Below are positions 1-8,792 of a DNA stretch of 64,000 nucleotides, piece after piece. The notes below the pieces were generated by a model. The model searched no databases and was not told where the DNA came from. It worked only from the letters and a program-made list of their open reading frames with translations. Each line of letters opens with the position of its first letter. The stretch's first letter is position 1. A program made the position numbers and the translations under genes. The stretch comes from Afipia clevelandensis ATCC 49720. Lineage in GTDB: Bacteria > Pseudomonadota > Alphaproteobacteria > Rhizobiales > Xanthobacteraceae. Location: contig NZ_KB375281.1 of NCBI RefSeq assembly GCF_000336555.1, positions 1,220,713 through 1,284,712 of the forward strand, in the 5' to 3' direction.

Positions 1-1
1 T

Positions 2-427
2 GGAGGCCGTCGCCGCCGTGGCGGTGGCGAAGCAGGCTTAAACGAAGCCGCGGAGCCGGGCGAAGGGATCGTTGCGACGATCGCCGACGACCTCGATACG
101 CCGGTGGAATCCGAGTCGACCGAGGCGGTGGCTGATCTGTCCGCGCCTGCGGAGCCCGTTCACATGGACGCGCCTGCTCCGGCTCCTCGGGAAACAGAGC
201 CGGTTGCGCAGAACACAGCAAGCCCCGACGACACGGAAGGCGCGCCCCGCAAGCGTTCGACCGTGCGCGAAAAGGTCAGCTTCTTCTTTGGAGAGGCACC
301 CAAGCCAGAGCCCGCTGCGGCGCCAGTCGAAACGCCGGTCGCGTCGAACGAGCCCGCGCCCTCCGAACAGCCCAGCGAACCGGCCGCGCCGCGCCGTGCG
401 GGCTGGTGGTCGCGCCGAGGCGAGTAG
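2..427 (+). CDS. rne: Ribonuclease E, C-terminal tail (partial, 5' end outside window)
   Basis: The reading frame is open to the left edge, so this is only the end of a longer protein. The visible part starts Gly/Arg-rich, continues with a long acidic Pro/Ala/Glu-rich segment, then a basic KRSTVREK patch, and ends in an Arg-rich GWWSRRGE tail. This low-complexity, alternating basic and acidic composition is typical of the unstructured C-terminal scaffold of alphaproteobacterial RNase E, the RNA-decay endonuclease. No catalytic domain is in view, so the name rests on composition and on the terminal Trp-Trp/Arg motif. Another Arg-rich RNA-binding protein is possible. Confidence 0.6.
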   Translation, partial: GGRRRRGGGEAGLNEAAEPGEGIVATIADDLDTPVESESTEAVADLSAPAEPVHMDAPAPAPRETEPVAQNTASPDDTEGAPRKRSTVREKVSFFFGEAPKPEPAAAPVETPVASNEPAPSEQPSEPAAPRRAGWWSRRGE

Positions 428-450
428 TTTTGCGAACCGACATTTGAAAC

Positions 451-478
451 AAAACGCCCGCTTCACAGCGGGCGTTTT
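451..478. terminator. Bidirectional hairpin terminator
   Basis: An 8-bp stem (ACGCCCGC / GCGGGCGT) with a 6-nt loop is flanked by an A-run on the left and a T-run on the right. It can therefore end transcription from both sides. It sits between the convergent RNase E and aminotransferase genes. Confidence 0.8.
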
Positions 479-501
479 CGTATGGCGAATGCGTGTTGAA
501 A

Positions 502-1689
502 TCAGCCTTTGGCGAGCCAGCGGGTAATCCGCGCCACCGCTTCGGTGATATCCTGCGTCGAGCGCGAATACGAGAACCGCACGAATGATTTTCCGTGAAA
601 CGGATCGAAGTCCACGCCCGGCGTCGCGGCGACATGCGCCTGCTGCAACATCGTCTTGGCGAATTCAAAACTGTCGGAATTGAACTTCGAGACATCCGCG
701 TAAAGATAGAACGCGCCGTCCACAGGCAGGAATTCCGTCAGCCCGCCCTTCGGAAGGCCTTCGATCAGGATCCGCCGGTTCTCCACATAGCCGTGCTTGA
801 TCACGTCCATCTCGGCGCAGCCGTCGAACGCGGCCTCCGCCGCGATCTGCGACAGCGTCGGCACCGAGATCGACAGGTTCTGCTGCAGCGTCTCGACGGA
901 CCGCACCAGTTGCTCCGGCACGACAATCCAGCCGACGCGCCAGCCGGTCATGCAGAAGTACTTTGAAAACGAATTGATGATGATCGCTTCAGACGAAAGC
1001 TGCGCCGCCGTCACCGCGGGGAACGCGTAGTCGAGACCGTGATAAATCTCGTCCGAAATAAAGCGGATGCCTGCGCTGTCGGCTGCAGCCATCAGATCGG
1101 CCATCGCCTCGCGCGTCATCATCGTGCCGGTGGGGTTGGCGGGGCTCGCCACCAGAACACCCTTCAGCGGCGTCTTGCGGTGAGCCTCGAGCAGCATCTC
1201 GCCGGTCAGCGCATGACGTGTCGCACTGGTGGTTTCGATCAGGACCGGCTCGCAGCCGAGCGCGCGCAGGATGTGACGATATGGCGGATAACCCGGTGAG
1301 GTGATCGCCACCCTGTCGCCCGGCTCGAAGGCCGAAAGAAATGCAAGCACGAACGCCCCGGACGATCCGGTGGTGATCACGATGCGGGACGGATCGACCT
1401 CCTGTCCGTAGGTTTCAAGGTAGTGGCGCGAAATCCGCTTGCGCAACGACGGAATACCGATCGCGGCGGTATAGTCGATCTTGCCGATATCGAGCGCCCG
1501 CCGGGCGGCGGCAATGGCGGTCTGCGGCGCCGGTGCGGCAGGCTGTCCCACCTCCATGTGGATCACATGACCGCCCTCCGCTTCGATTCTGGCGGCGGCA
1601 GCCATCACGTCCATCACCATGAAGGGCGGAACATTGCCCCGGCTGGAGGGCGTCAAGAGGCTCTTTGCCTTATCTCTCACATCAAGCAT
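502..1689 (-). CDS. Pyridoxal-phosphate-dependent aminotransferase (class I/II)
   Basis: A fold-type I aminotransferase of about 395 residues. The PLP lysine lies in the SFSKYFCMTGWRVGW segment, preceded by the cofactor-binding SDEIYHGL motif and by the SPANPTGT motif. The C-terminal FVRFSYSR motif supplies the arginine that binds the substrate carboxylate. It probably transaminates aspartate or an aromatic amino acid; the exact substrate cannot be read from sequence. I chose the ATG at 1689 because the protein then begins just before the conserved RGNVPPFMVMDV segment. An ATG at 1719 would add ten residues and has no clear ribosome-binding site. It converges on the RNase E gene. Confidence 0.85.
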   Translation of the reverse strand: MLDVRDKAKSLLTPSSRGNVPPFMVMDVMAAAARIEAEGGHVIHMEVGQPAAPAPQTAIAAARRALDIGKIDYTAAIGIPSLRKRISRHYLETYGQEVDPSRIVITTGSSGAFVLAFLSAFEPGDRVAITSPGYPPYRHILRALGCEPVLIETTSATRHALTGEMLLEAHRKTPLKGVLVASPANPTGTMMTREAMADLMAAADSAGIRFISDEIYHGLDYAFPAVTAAQLSSEAIIINSFSKYFCMTGWRVGWIVVPEQLVRSVETLQQNLSISVPTLSQIAAEAAFDGCAEMDVIKHGYVENRRILIEGLPKGGLTEFLPVDGAFYLYADVSKFNSDSFEFAKTMLQQAHVAATPGVDFDPFHGKSFVRFSYSRSTQDITEAVARITRWLAKG

Positions 1690-1831
1690 GAAATCTGCTA
1701 TTCCCGGGAACAGGGGCATGCGAAGAACACGCCGCCCCGTGCCGTTCTACTGCCGCATTCGGCGTCTTGTTAGATCGTGGTTTTAGCACTCTACAGGCCG
1801 CTGCTCCATCGCCAAGCTCGCTGACCAAGCC

Positions 1832-3256
1832 ATGACCGAAGCCCTCTTGACCATGCCAGATCAAAGCCCGGCGATCCGGACTCGCGGACAGCATCGCGGC
1901 CTGTCGCTTGCACGGCGCGCAACGGCCGTTGTGACCGCAGCAGCGCTGCTTGCCGGCTCGTGGCCGGTCCATGCCCAACAGGGCGGTCCTCCCCTGTTGC
2001 GCGATGCCGAAACAGAACAACTGCTGCGCGATTACACCCGGCCGATCCTGCGCGCCGCCGGTCTCGAGAAGCAGAACATCCAGGTCGTCATCATCAACGA
2101 TCCGACCTTCAACGCTTTCGTCGCCGACGGCCGCCGGATTTTCGTGAACTACGGCGCGCTGCGCGAGTCAGAAACACCAAACCAGATCATCGGCGTGCTT
2201 GCCCACGAAACCGGGCATCTGGCCGGCGGCCATCTCTCGAAACTGCGCGAACAGGTCTCCCGCGCCCAAACCCAGTTGATCATCGCGATGCTGCTCGGGC
2301 TCGGTGCGGCGGTTGCCGGCGCGCGCGCAGGCGCCGGAAGCGCCGGAGCGGCAGCGGTGGCCGCGCCGCAGGCCGCGATCATGCGCACCATGCTGTCCTA
2401 TCAGCGTCAGCAGGAAGAAAACGCCGACAAGGCTGCCGTGAAGTTTCTCAATGCCACCGGCCAGTCGGCGCGCGGCATGTACGAAACCTTCAAGCGCTTC
2501 TCCGAGCAGAGCCTCTATGCCGCAGCCGGCGCCGATCCGTACAACATGTCCCATCCGATGCCGGCCGAGCGTGTCCGCGCTCTGGAAGAGCTGGCCAAAT
2601 CGAGCCCCTACTGGAACAAGAAGGATGATCCGGCGCTGCAGCTTCGTCACGACATGATGCGCGCGAAGGTTTCGGGCTTCATGGAGCGCGCGGACACCGT
2701 GCTCCGCCGCTATCCACCCTCGAACACCAGCCTGCCCGCGCGCTATGCCCGCGCCATCGCCGCCTATCGTCACGGCGATCTGCGCAACGCTATGGCCCAG
2801 ATTGATGCGCTGATCGCCGTGCAGCCTAACAATCCCTATTTCCAGGAATTGAAGGGACAGGCCTATCTCGAAGGAGGCAAGCCCAATGAGGCCATCGCGC
2901 CGCTGCGCAAGGCGGTGCAACTGTCGCAGAACGCGCCGCTCATCGAGATGTTACTTGGCCAGGCTTACGTGGCATCCGAAAATAAGGCCTATGCCGAAGA
3001 AGCCATCAAGATTCTCCGTGCGGCCCTGAGCCGCGAACCGGAAGCCGCGCTTGGATACACCCAGCTCGCGATGGCCTATGGCCGCAAGGGCGACTATGCG
3101 GAGGCCGATCTGGCATCGGCCCAGGCGGCGTTCCTGCGCGGCGACCAGAAAACAGCGCGCGATCTCGCCTCGCGCGCGAAGACGAGATTTGCCATCGGCA
3201 CCCCCGGCTGGGTCAAGGCCGACGACATTGTTAATACGAAACCGATAAAGAATTGA
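1832..3256 (+). CDS. Secreted M48-family zinc metalloprotease with TPR repeats (BepA-like)
   Basis: 474 residues. A basic N-terminus and hydrophobic segment (about 28-48) ending in VHAQ look like a signal peptide, so the protein is probably periplasmic. The M48 zinc site HETGH is at residues 125-129, and the downstream EENADKAAVKF segment carries the third metal ligand. The C-terminal half (about 290-460) is rich in TPR-like helices. Together this matches BepA-type proteases that check outer-membrane protein assembly. It is followed 41 nt later by a DsbA-like oxidoreductase, suggesting a joint periplasmic protein-quality role (inference). The ATG at 1853 is an alternative start. Confidence 0.85.
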   Translation: MTEALLTMPDQSPAIRTRGQHRGLSLARRATAVVTAAALLAGSWPVHAQQGGPPLLRDAETEQLLRDYTRPILRAAGLEKQNIQVVIINDPTFNAFVADGRRIFVNYGALRESETPNQIIGVLAHETGHLAGGHLSKLREQVSRAQTQLIIAMLLGLGAAVAGARAGAGSAGAAAVAAPQAAIMRTMLSYQRQQEENADKAAVKFLNATGQSARGMYETFKRFSEQSLYAAAGADPYNMSHPMPAERVRALEELAKSSPYWNKKDDPALQLRHDMMRAKVSGFMERADTVLRRYPPSNTSLPARYARAIAAYRHGDLRNAMAQIDALIAVQPNNPYFQELKGQAYLEGGKPNEAIAPLRKAVQLSQNAPLIEMLLGQAYVASENKAYAEEAIKILRAALSREPEAALGYTQLAMAYGRKGDYAEADLASAQAAFLRGDQKTARDLASRAKTRFAIGTPGWVKADDIVNTKPIKN

Positions 3257-3297
3257 AACCCGGCACAGCCCCGGCCAGCAGCTCCGAAGGAACATCC

Positions 3298-4062
3298 ATG
3301 ATTTCGCTCCGCACTTTTGCTCCCCTCGCCTTCGCGCTGGTGCTGGGCATGCCTGCCGTTTCGCATGCGCAGTCGTTCAACGATGCGCAGAAGAGCGAGC
3401 TTCAGAAGATCATCAAGGATTACCTCGTCGCCAATCCTGAATTGCTCGAGGAAATGTCAGCGGAACTGCAGAAGCGGCAGGCTGCTGCGGAAGCGGAGAA
3501 ACATCGCGCCGCAGTCCAGAAGAACGCGGAGGTCATTTTCAACTCGCCACGCGGTGTCGTGATCGGCAACCGCGATGGCGATGTGAACTTCGTCGAGTTC
3601 TTCGATTACAACTGCGGCTACTGCAAGCACGCGATGGCCGATATGCTGTCGCTGATGAAATCGGACTCCAAGCTGCGTGTCGTGCTGAAGGAATTCCCGG
3701 TGCTCGGCCCGAGTTCGGTTGAGGCCGCGCAGGTCGCGGTCGCGGTCCGCATGCAGGATCCGAGCGGCAAGAAGTATCTCGACTTCCATCAGAAGCTGCT
3801 GAGTGGCCGCGGACAGGCCGACAAGGCACGCGCGATGGCCGCCGCCAAGGAGGCTGGTCTGGACATGGCCCGGCTCGAAAAGGACATGGCGAGCCCCGAG
3901 GTCAACGCCACCCTCAACGAGAACTTCAAGCTCGCCGAAGAAATGGGCCTCAACGGCACCCCGAGCTATGTGATCGGCAAGGACGTCGTGGTCGGCGCGG
4001 TCGGCGCGGCGGGTCTCGCCAAGAAGATTTCCGAGGCTCGTTGCGGAAAGGCGACCTGTTAG
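3298..4062 (+). CDS. DsbA-family thiol:disulfide oxidoreductase (Com1-like)
   Basis: 254 residues, with a signal peptide ending near SHAQ at residue 22. A thioredoxin fold follows, with the active-site CGYC in FFDYNCGYCKHAM and the cis-proline loop in NGTPSYVIG. An N-terminal helical extension (EELQKRQAAAEAEK) is typical of the Com1/ScsC/BdbD-like DsbA group. It probably oxidises or isomerises disulfides in periplasmic proteins. I chose the ATG at 3298 because it is preceded by GAAGGA and begins the signal peptide directly. It lies 41 nt behind the M48 protease and is probably co-transcribed with it. Confidence 0.88.
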   Translation: MISLRTFAPLAFALVLGMPAVSHAQSFNDAQKSELQKIIKDYLVANPELLEEMSAELQKRQAAAEAEKHRAAVQKNAEVIFNSPRGVVIGNRDGDVNFVEFFDYNCGYCKHAMADMLSLMKSDSKLRVVLKEFPVLGPSSVEAAQVAVAVRMQDPSGKKYLDFHQKLLSGRGQADKARAMAAAKEAGLDMARLEKDMASPEVNATLNENFKLAEEMGLNGTPSYVIGKDVVVGAVGAAGLAKKISEARCGKATC

Positions 4063-4293
4063 TCCGCCTGACGGCCCGGGACAACTCCGGAGCGGGTCCG
4101 CTATCGGGCTTAGTTATTGATTTCAATTGCCTTTATCAGGTTTTTGATCTGATTTCAGAGGCATTTGGCGGGGGACGGAGAAGCCGATCAGGCTTCCCTC
4201 CCGGCCTCAGGTTGCCTATAAACCGCCCGAAGCCGCGCGCCCACACATCGCTGATACTCGCCAGCGGACCACGACAATCAGGTTAGTTTTCGG

Positions 4294-4749
4294 ATGGCAA
4301 ACACGATCTACGTGCTCAACGGGCCGAACCTCAATCTGCTCGGCACCCGCGAGCCGCAGACTTATGGCCATCACACGCTCGCCGATGTTGAGAAGCTCTG
4401 CCATGACACTGCGGCTCACTACGGCCTGAAGGCCGATTGCCGCCAGTCCAACCGCGAGGGCGAACTGATCGACTTCGTGCACGAGGCAGGGGCCAAGAAA
4501 GCCGCCGGCATCATCATCAACGCGGGCGGCTACTCGCACACCTCGATTGCGCTCCACGACGCGGTGATCGCGGTCAAACTTCCGACGATCGAGGTTCACG
4601 TCTCGAACATTTTCGCCCGTGAGCCGTTTCGTCATCACTCCTTTGTCGCATCCGCTGCCGTGGCAACGCTGTGCGGCTTCGGTATCGACGGCTATCGCCT
4701 TGCCATTAGCGGCCTCGCCGCGAAGATCGGCGCGACGGCAAAAGCCTGA
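4294..4749 (+). CDS. aroQ: 3-dehydroquinate dehydratase, type II
   Basis: 151 residues, the usual length for a type II dehydroquinase (shikimate pathway, dehydroquinate to dehydroshikimate). The N-terminal [19 protein letters not shown] motif contains the flexible-loop arginine and the catalytic tyrosine. NAGGYSHTS and EVHVSN supply substrate-binding residues, and REPFRHHSF contains the catalytic histidine region. The 231-nt gap upstream holds no gene I can support. accB follows 38 nt downstream, a grouping common in Rhizobiales, so aroQ-accB-accC may share a transcript. Confidence 0.95.
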   Translation: MANTIYVLNGPNLNLLGTREPQTYGHHTLADVEKLCHDTAAHYGLKADCRQSNREGELIDFVHEAGAKKAAGIIINAGGYSHTSIALHDAVIAVKLPTIEVHVSNIFAREPFRHHSFVASAAVATLCGFGIDGYRLAISGLAAKIGATAKA

Positions 4750-4787
4750 GCGCCTCTCTTATCAGTCAAGAAAGACCCGGATTTCAC

Positions 4788-5285
4788 ATGGCCTCCTCGC
4801 CGAAAGAACCATCTGCTCCGAAAGACAAGCCAGCCGACGAGCGCGAGCTCATTCGCGATCTGGCGATGCTGCTGGATGAAACCAACCTGACCGAAATCGA
4901 GATCGAGCGCGCGGGATTGCGCCTGCGGGTCGCGCGCAACATCAGCGTCACCGCCGCTGCGCCGGTGGCCTATCAGCCCGCGCCGGCGATGGCTGCACCG
5001 GCTGCAGCGCCCGTGGCCACCGCCACAGCAGCAACCGATGCCTCCAAGCATCCCGGCATGGTGCCTTCGCCGATGGTGGGCACCGCCTATCTCGCCTCCG
5101 AACCCGGCGCCAAACCGTTCATCGACGTCGGCAGCAAGGTCAAGGTCGGTGACACGCTGATCATCATCGAAGCGATGAAGACGATGAACCAGATTCCCTC
5201 GACACGCGCGGGCACGGTCACGCAAATCCTTGTCGAAGACGGCCAGCCGGTCGAGTTCGGCGAACCGCTCGTTATCATTGAATAA
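4788..5285 (+). CDS. accB: Biotin carboxyl carrier protein of acetyl-CoA carboxylase
   Basis: 165 residues. The C-terminal biotinyl domain contains EAMKTMNQI, whose lysine is the biotin attachment site. It is preceded by the usual Ala/Pro-rich linker (about 52-85) and an N-terminal segment that binds its partners. It carries the carboxyl group between AccC and the carboxyltransferase at the first committed step of fatty acid synthesis. It is followed 24 nt later by accC, the classic accBC operon. Confidence 0.96.
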   Translation: MASSPKEPSAPKDKPADERELIRDLAMLLDETNLTEIEIERAGLRLRVARNISVTAAAPVAYQPAPAMAAPAAAPVATATAATDASKHPGMVPSPMVGTAYLASEPGAKPFIDVGSKVKVGDTLIIIEAMKTMNQIPSTRAGTVTQILVEDGQPVEFGEPLVIIE

Positions 5286-5309
5286 TCGTTCCTAACGTCA
5301 GGCGCTGCG

Positions 5310-6668
5310 ATGTTCGACAAGATCCTGATTGCCAATCGCGGCGAGATTGCCTTGCGCGTGCTGCGCGCCTGCAAGGAGCTCGGCATTGCGACCGTCGCGG
5401 TGCATTCCACCGCCGACGCCAATGCCATGCATGTCCGTCTCGCTGACGAGAGCGTCTGCATCGGGCCGCCGCCCGCGAAGGACAGTTATCTAAACGTGCC
5501 CGCGCTGCTGGCTGCGTGCGAAATCACCGGCGCGGATGCGGTGCATCCGGGCTACGGCTTCCTGTCGGAAAACGCCCGCTTCGCTGAAATCCTCGCCGAC
5601 CACAACCTGCATTTCATCGGCCCGAAGGCCGAGCACATCCGCCTGATGGGCGACAAGATCGAAGCCAAGAAGACCGCCAAGCGCCTCGGCATTCCGGTGG
5701 TCCCTGGTTCGGACGGTGGCATCGGTCCCGGCGACGACGCCATGGCGATCGCCAAAAAGATCGGCTTTCCGGTTCTGGTGAAGGCAGCCGCCGGTGGCGG
5801 CGGACGCGGCATGAAGGTCGCGCAGACCGAAGCCGATCTTCAGCTTGCGCTCTCGACTGCGAGCAACGAGGCCAAGGCCGCATTCGGCGACGGCTCGGTC
5901 TATCTTGAAAAGTATCTGACCAAGCCGCGCCACATCGAGATCCAGATTCTCGGCGACGGACGCGGTGGCGCCATCCATCTCGGCGAACGCGATTGTTCGC
6001 TGCAGCGCCGGCACCAGAAGGTGTGGGAAGAAGGCCCCTCCCCAATCCTGAACGCCGCCGCGCGTGCCAAGATCGGCGAGACCTGCGCCAAGGCGATGCG
6101 CGAGATGCAGTATCTCGGCGTCGGCACCATCGAATTCCTCTACGAGGACGGCGAGTTCTATTTCATCGAAATGAACACCCGCATCCAGGTCGAGCATCCG
6201 GTGACCGAGATGATCACCGGCATCGACCTCGTCATCGAGCAGATCCGCGTCGCGGCCGGTGGCGACCTGCCCTGCGCGCAGGAAGATATCGTTATCAACG
6301 GCCATGCCATCGAGTGCCGTGTGAACGCCGAGAACCCGGTGTCCTTCCGTCCATCGCCGGGCAAGATCCTGCAATACCATCCGCCCGGCGGCCTTGGTGT
6401 GCGGATAGATTCTGCCGTGTATCAGGGCTACGTCATTCCGCCCTATTACGACTCGCTGGTGGGCAAGCTCATCGTCCACGGCAAGACCCGCGGCGAGTGC
6501 CTGATGCGGCTGCGCCGTGCGCTGGACGAAATGGTGGTGGACGGTGTCGAGACGACCCTGCCGCTGTTCCGCGGGCTGGTCCGCGAGCCCAGCATCATCG
6601 ACGGCGACTATCACATCCACTGGCTGGAGCATTATCTCGCGGCCGGGGACGCCAAGACGTCTTCCTAA
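5310..6668 (+). CDS. accC: Acetyl-CoA carboxylase, biotin carboxylase subunit
   Basis: 452 residues, full length for AccC. The N-terminal FDKILIANRGEIALRV start is diagnostic. The ATP-grasp domain has the glycine-rich loop AAAGGGGRGMK, followed by the metal-binding FIEMNTRIQVEHPVTE segment and a C-terminal biotin-carboxylase domain with ECRVNAENP. It carboxylates the biotin on AccB using ATP and bicarbonate. It is the last gene of the aroQ-accBC group and is followed by a hairpin. Confidence 0.97.
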   Translation: MFDKILIANRGEIALRVLRACKELGIATVAVHSTADANAMHVRLADESVCIGPPPAKDSYLNVPALLAACEITGADAVHPGYGFLSENARFAEILADHNLHFIGPKAEHIRLMGDKIEAKKTAKRLGIPVVPGSDGGIGPGDDAMAIAKKIGFPVLVKAAAGGGGRGMKVAQTEADLQLALSTASNEAKAAFGDGSVYLEKYLTKPRHIEIQILGDGRGGAIHLGERDCSLQRRHQKVWEEGPSPILNAAARAKIGETCAKAMREMQYLGVGTIEFLYEDGEFYFIEMNTRIQVEHPVTEMITGIDLVIEQIRVAAGGDLPCAQEDIVINGHAIECRVNAENPVSFRPSPGKILQYHPPGGLGVRIDSAVYQGYVIPPYYDSLVGKLIVHGKTRGECLMRLRRALDEMVVDGVETTLPLFRGLVREPSIIDGDYHIHWLEHYLAAGDAKTSS

Positions 6669-6688
6669 CCATAACTGTCTGAAATATA

Positions 6689-6710
6689 TGGGTTCCTTTT
6701 GTGGAACCCA
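6689..6710 (+). terminator. Hairpin after accC
   Basis: A perfect 8-bp inverted repeat (TGGGTTCC / GGAACCCA) with a TTTTGT loop lies 20 nt after the accC stop. There is only a weak T-run after it, so it may attenuate rather than stop. Its right arm supplies the GGAAC of the promoter that follows. Confidence 0.5.
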
Positions 6711-6728
6711 TTATGCCATTTGCGCGTT
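6703..6728 (+). promoter_or_regulatory. Candidate EcfG (general stress response) promoter of the sensor operon
   Basis: GGAAC at 6703-6707 and CGTT at 6725-6728 are separated by 17 nt, which fits the GGAAC-N16/17-CGTT consensus of alphaproteobacterial EcfG sigma factors. It points at the histidine-kinase operon, whose start lies about 90 nt downstream. The overlap with the accC hairpin means the GGAAC could be coincidental. Confidence 0.55.
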
Positions 6729-6816
6729 ACCCCGAACCTGAGCTAGGTATCGGTTTCAGGGGTACGAATTTGATTTTCAAGCACTTTTGGACACACCAAC
6801 CGTTCACAGGGCGAAC

Positions 6817-8355
6817 GTGACCCGGGAAGCAGCCCGCAAACGCACGCTCTGGCAAATCGCCCTGCTGTCAGCAGGGTTTTTTGTGCTGGTCGCCATCAGC
6901 GTCATTTCCATCGCGCTGGTCAACAAGGCCCGCGACGACAACCGCTGGGTGGTTCACACCATCGAGGTCGAAAACCAGATCTCAACGGTGCTGCTCGACA
7001 TCCGCCGGGCCGAAAGCGCTGTGCGCGGTTATCTGCTCACCACGCAGGACAAATTCCTGACCGAGCACGAAGAGGCGATCCGCCGCATTCCGTCCGGCAT
7101 CGACAAGCTCGCCGCACTGACGATGGACAGTCCGGTCCAGGTGGAAAACAGCAAGCAGTTGCGCGAAGCCATCAATGTGCGCCTCGAAGAATTCGAGAAG
7201 GCTGTTGAGTTCGTCAAGCGCAGGGATCTTGAGGGTGGCGTCGATATGTTGCGCAATGGCAGCGGCGCGGCAGTCCAGCAGATCGGACAAATCGGCACCG
7301 CAATGCGCATGGAGGAAGAGCGACTCTTCCGGATGCGTTCGCTGGCAGCGGATCAAAGTCAGACCCTTGCAGCGGTCGTGACCGCAGCGGGTTCGGGACT
7401 CGTACTATTGCTCGCAGGCGCATCGCTGTTTCTGCTGCGCAGGTCGACGCGCGCGCGCGACGAAGCCGAACAAAAGCTACGCGATTCCAATCTCAATCTC
7501 GAGGCCACGGTCGAAACGCGAACCGCGGATCTGCGCGAGGCCAACGAGGAAATCCAGCGCTTCGCCTACATTGTCAGCCACGACCTGCGCTCGCCGCTGG
7601 TCAACATCATGGGCTTCACCAGCGAACTGGAGGAGTTGCGCACCGATATCTTCACGCGCATCGCCAGGTACAGCAAAGCTGCCGCAGCAATGCCCGCAGT
7701 CCCCGATCCGATCGGCGATGCAGATCCGGCCGAGGCGCCGGAGCTTCAGGCCGAAGACAAGCAGCTCTCGCAGGATTTTTCCGAAGCGCTGGGCTTCATC
7801 AAATCGTCGATCGGCAAGATGGACCGGCTGATCTCCGCCATTCTCAACCTGACCCGCGAAGGACGTCGCGACTTCAATCCCGTCCACATCAACACGCGAG
7901 AACTGCTCGAGAACATCATCTCGTCGATGGCCCATCAAGCCTCTGAAGCCAATGCGGAAATCCGTCTTGAGCACCTTCCGGATATCCAGAGCGACCGCCT
8001 CGCGCTGGAACAAATCTTCTCCAATCTCGTTGATAATGCCCTCAAGTATCTCAAGCCCGGCGTGCCGGGAGAGATCGTCGTCCGCGGCAGAAGCAAGCTG
8101 GGCTTCCTGGTCTTCGATTTCGCCGACAACGGCCGCGGCATTGATCCGAAAGATCATTCCCGGATCTTTGATCTGTTTCGCCGTGCCGGCCTGCAGGATC
8201 GTCAGGGCCAAGGCATCGGGCTTGCCCATGTGCGAACATTGGTCCGGCGCATGGGCGGCACGATCAGCGTCTCCTCAGAACTGAACAAGGGCAGTACCTT
8301 TACAGTCACCCTGCCCGCACGATGGAATTACGGAATTCAAGGAAAGCAAATATGA
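6817..8355 (+). CDS. Membrane sensor histidine kinase with CHASE3 domain
   Basis: About 512 residues from GTG 6817. Order: TM1 (about 12-36), an extracytoplasmic helical CHASE3-type domain with ESAVRGYLLT, TM2 (about 184-207), a coiled coil, then a HisKA box YIVSHDLRSPL with the phospho-acceptor histidine near residue 255. The ATP-binding domain follows, with N (LVDNALKY), DNGRGID and GQGIGLAHVRTL motifs. About 45 residues rich in Ala/Pro/Asp are inserted between the H-box helix and the second dimerisation helix. The start is uncertain: a TTG at 6787 is also possible, but GTG 6817 has CAGGG upstream. The stop overlaps the next ATG (ATGA), so translation is coupled to the receiver protein. Confidence 0.88.
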   Translation: MTREAARKRTLWQIALLSAGFFVLVAISVISIALVNKARDDNRWVVHTIEVENQISTVLLDIRRAESAVRGYLLTTQDKFLTEHEEAIRRIPSGIDKLAALTMDSPVQVENSKQLREAINVRLEEFEKAVEFVKRRDLEGGVDMLRNGSGAAVQQIGQIGTAMRMEEERLFRMRSLAADQSQTLAAVVTAAGSGLVLLLAGASLFLLRRSTRARDEAEQKLRDSNLNLEATVETRTADLREANEEIQRFAYIVSHDLRSPLVNIMGFTSELEELRTDIFTRIARYSKAAAAMPAVPDPIGDADPAEAPELQAEDKQLSQDFSEALGFIKSSIGKMDRLISAILNLTREGRRDFNPVHINTRELLENIISSMAHQASEANAEIRLEHLPDIQSDRLALEQIFSNLVDNALKYLKPGVPGEIVVRGRSKLGFLVFDFADNGRGIDPKDHSRIFDLFRRAGLQDRQGQGIGLAHVRTLVRRMGGTISVSSELNKGSTFTVTLPARWNYGIQGKQI

Positions 8356-8792
8356 GCCTGCCGGTTAAAATCGTTATGATCGAGGATGACGAAGGTCATG
8401 CCCGATTGATCGAGCGCAACATCCGCCGCTCGGGCGTCAACAACGAGATCGTGCCGTTCACCAACGGGACGGACGCGATCAAGTATCTGTTCGGATCGGA
8501 CGGATCGGGCGCCGATCACAAGGATCAGGCGCTGCTCATCCTGCTCGACCTCAATCTCCCCGATATGACCGGCATCGATATTTTGAAACGGATCAAGGAG
8601 AACAGTCATATCAAGGCGACGCCCGTCGTCGTGCTCACGACCACCGATGACGAACAGGAAATAAAGCGCTGCTACGAGCTTGGCTGCAACGTCTACATCA
8701 CCAAGCCGGTCAACTACGAGAATTTCGCCAACGCCATCAGGCAGCTCGGTCTGTTCTTTTCGGTCATCAAGGTCCCCCCGATCAAGCCATGA
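8352..8792 (+). CDS. Single-domain response regulator (CheY/Rcp1-like)
   Basis: 146 residues, a receiver domain only. The acidic pocket is EDDE at 11-14, the phospho-acceptor Asp is near 66 in LLDLNLPDMTG, the conserved Thr is in VVLTTTDD and the Lys in YITKPVN. There is no output domain, so it acts as a shuttle or by protein contact. The ATG overlaps the kinase stop, and its own stop overlaps the next ATG at 8789. This suggests fixed stoichiometry with both kinases. It is probably phosphorylated by the upstream CHASE3 kinase (inference from coupling). Confidence 0.92.
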   Translation: MSLPVKIVMIEDDEGHARLIERNIRRSGVNNEIVPFTNGTDAIKYLFGSDGSGADHKDQALLILLDLNLPDMTGIDILKRIKENSHIKATPVVVLTTTDDEQEIKRCYELGCNVYITKPVNYENFANAIRQLGLFFSVIKVPPIKP

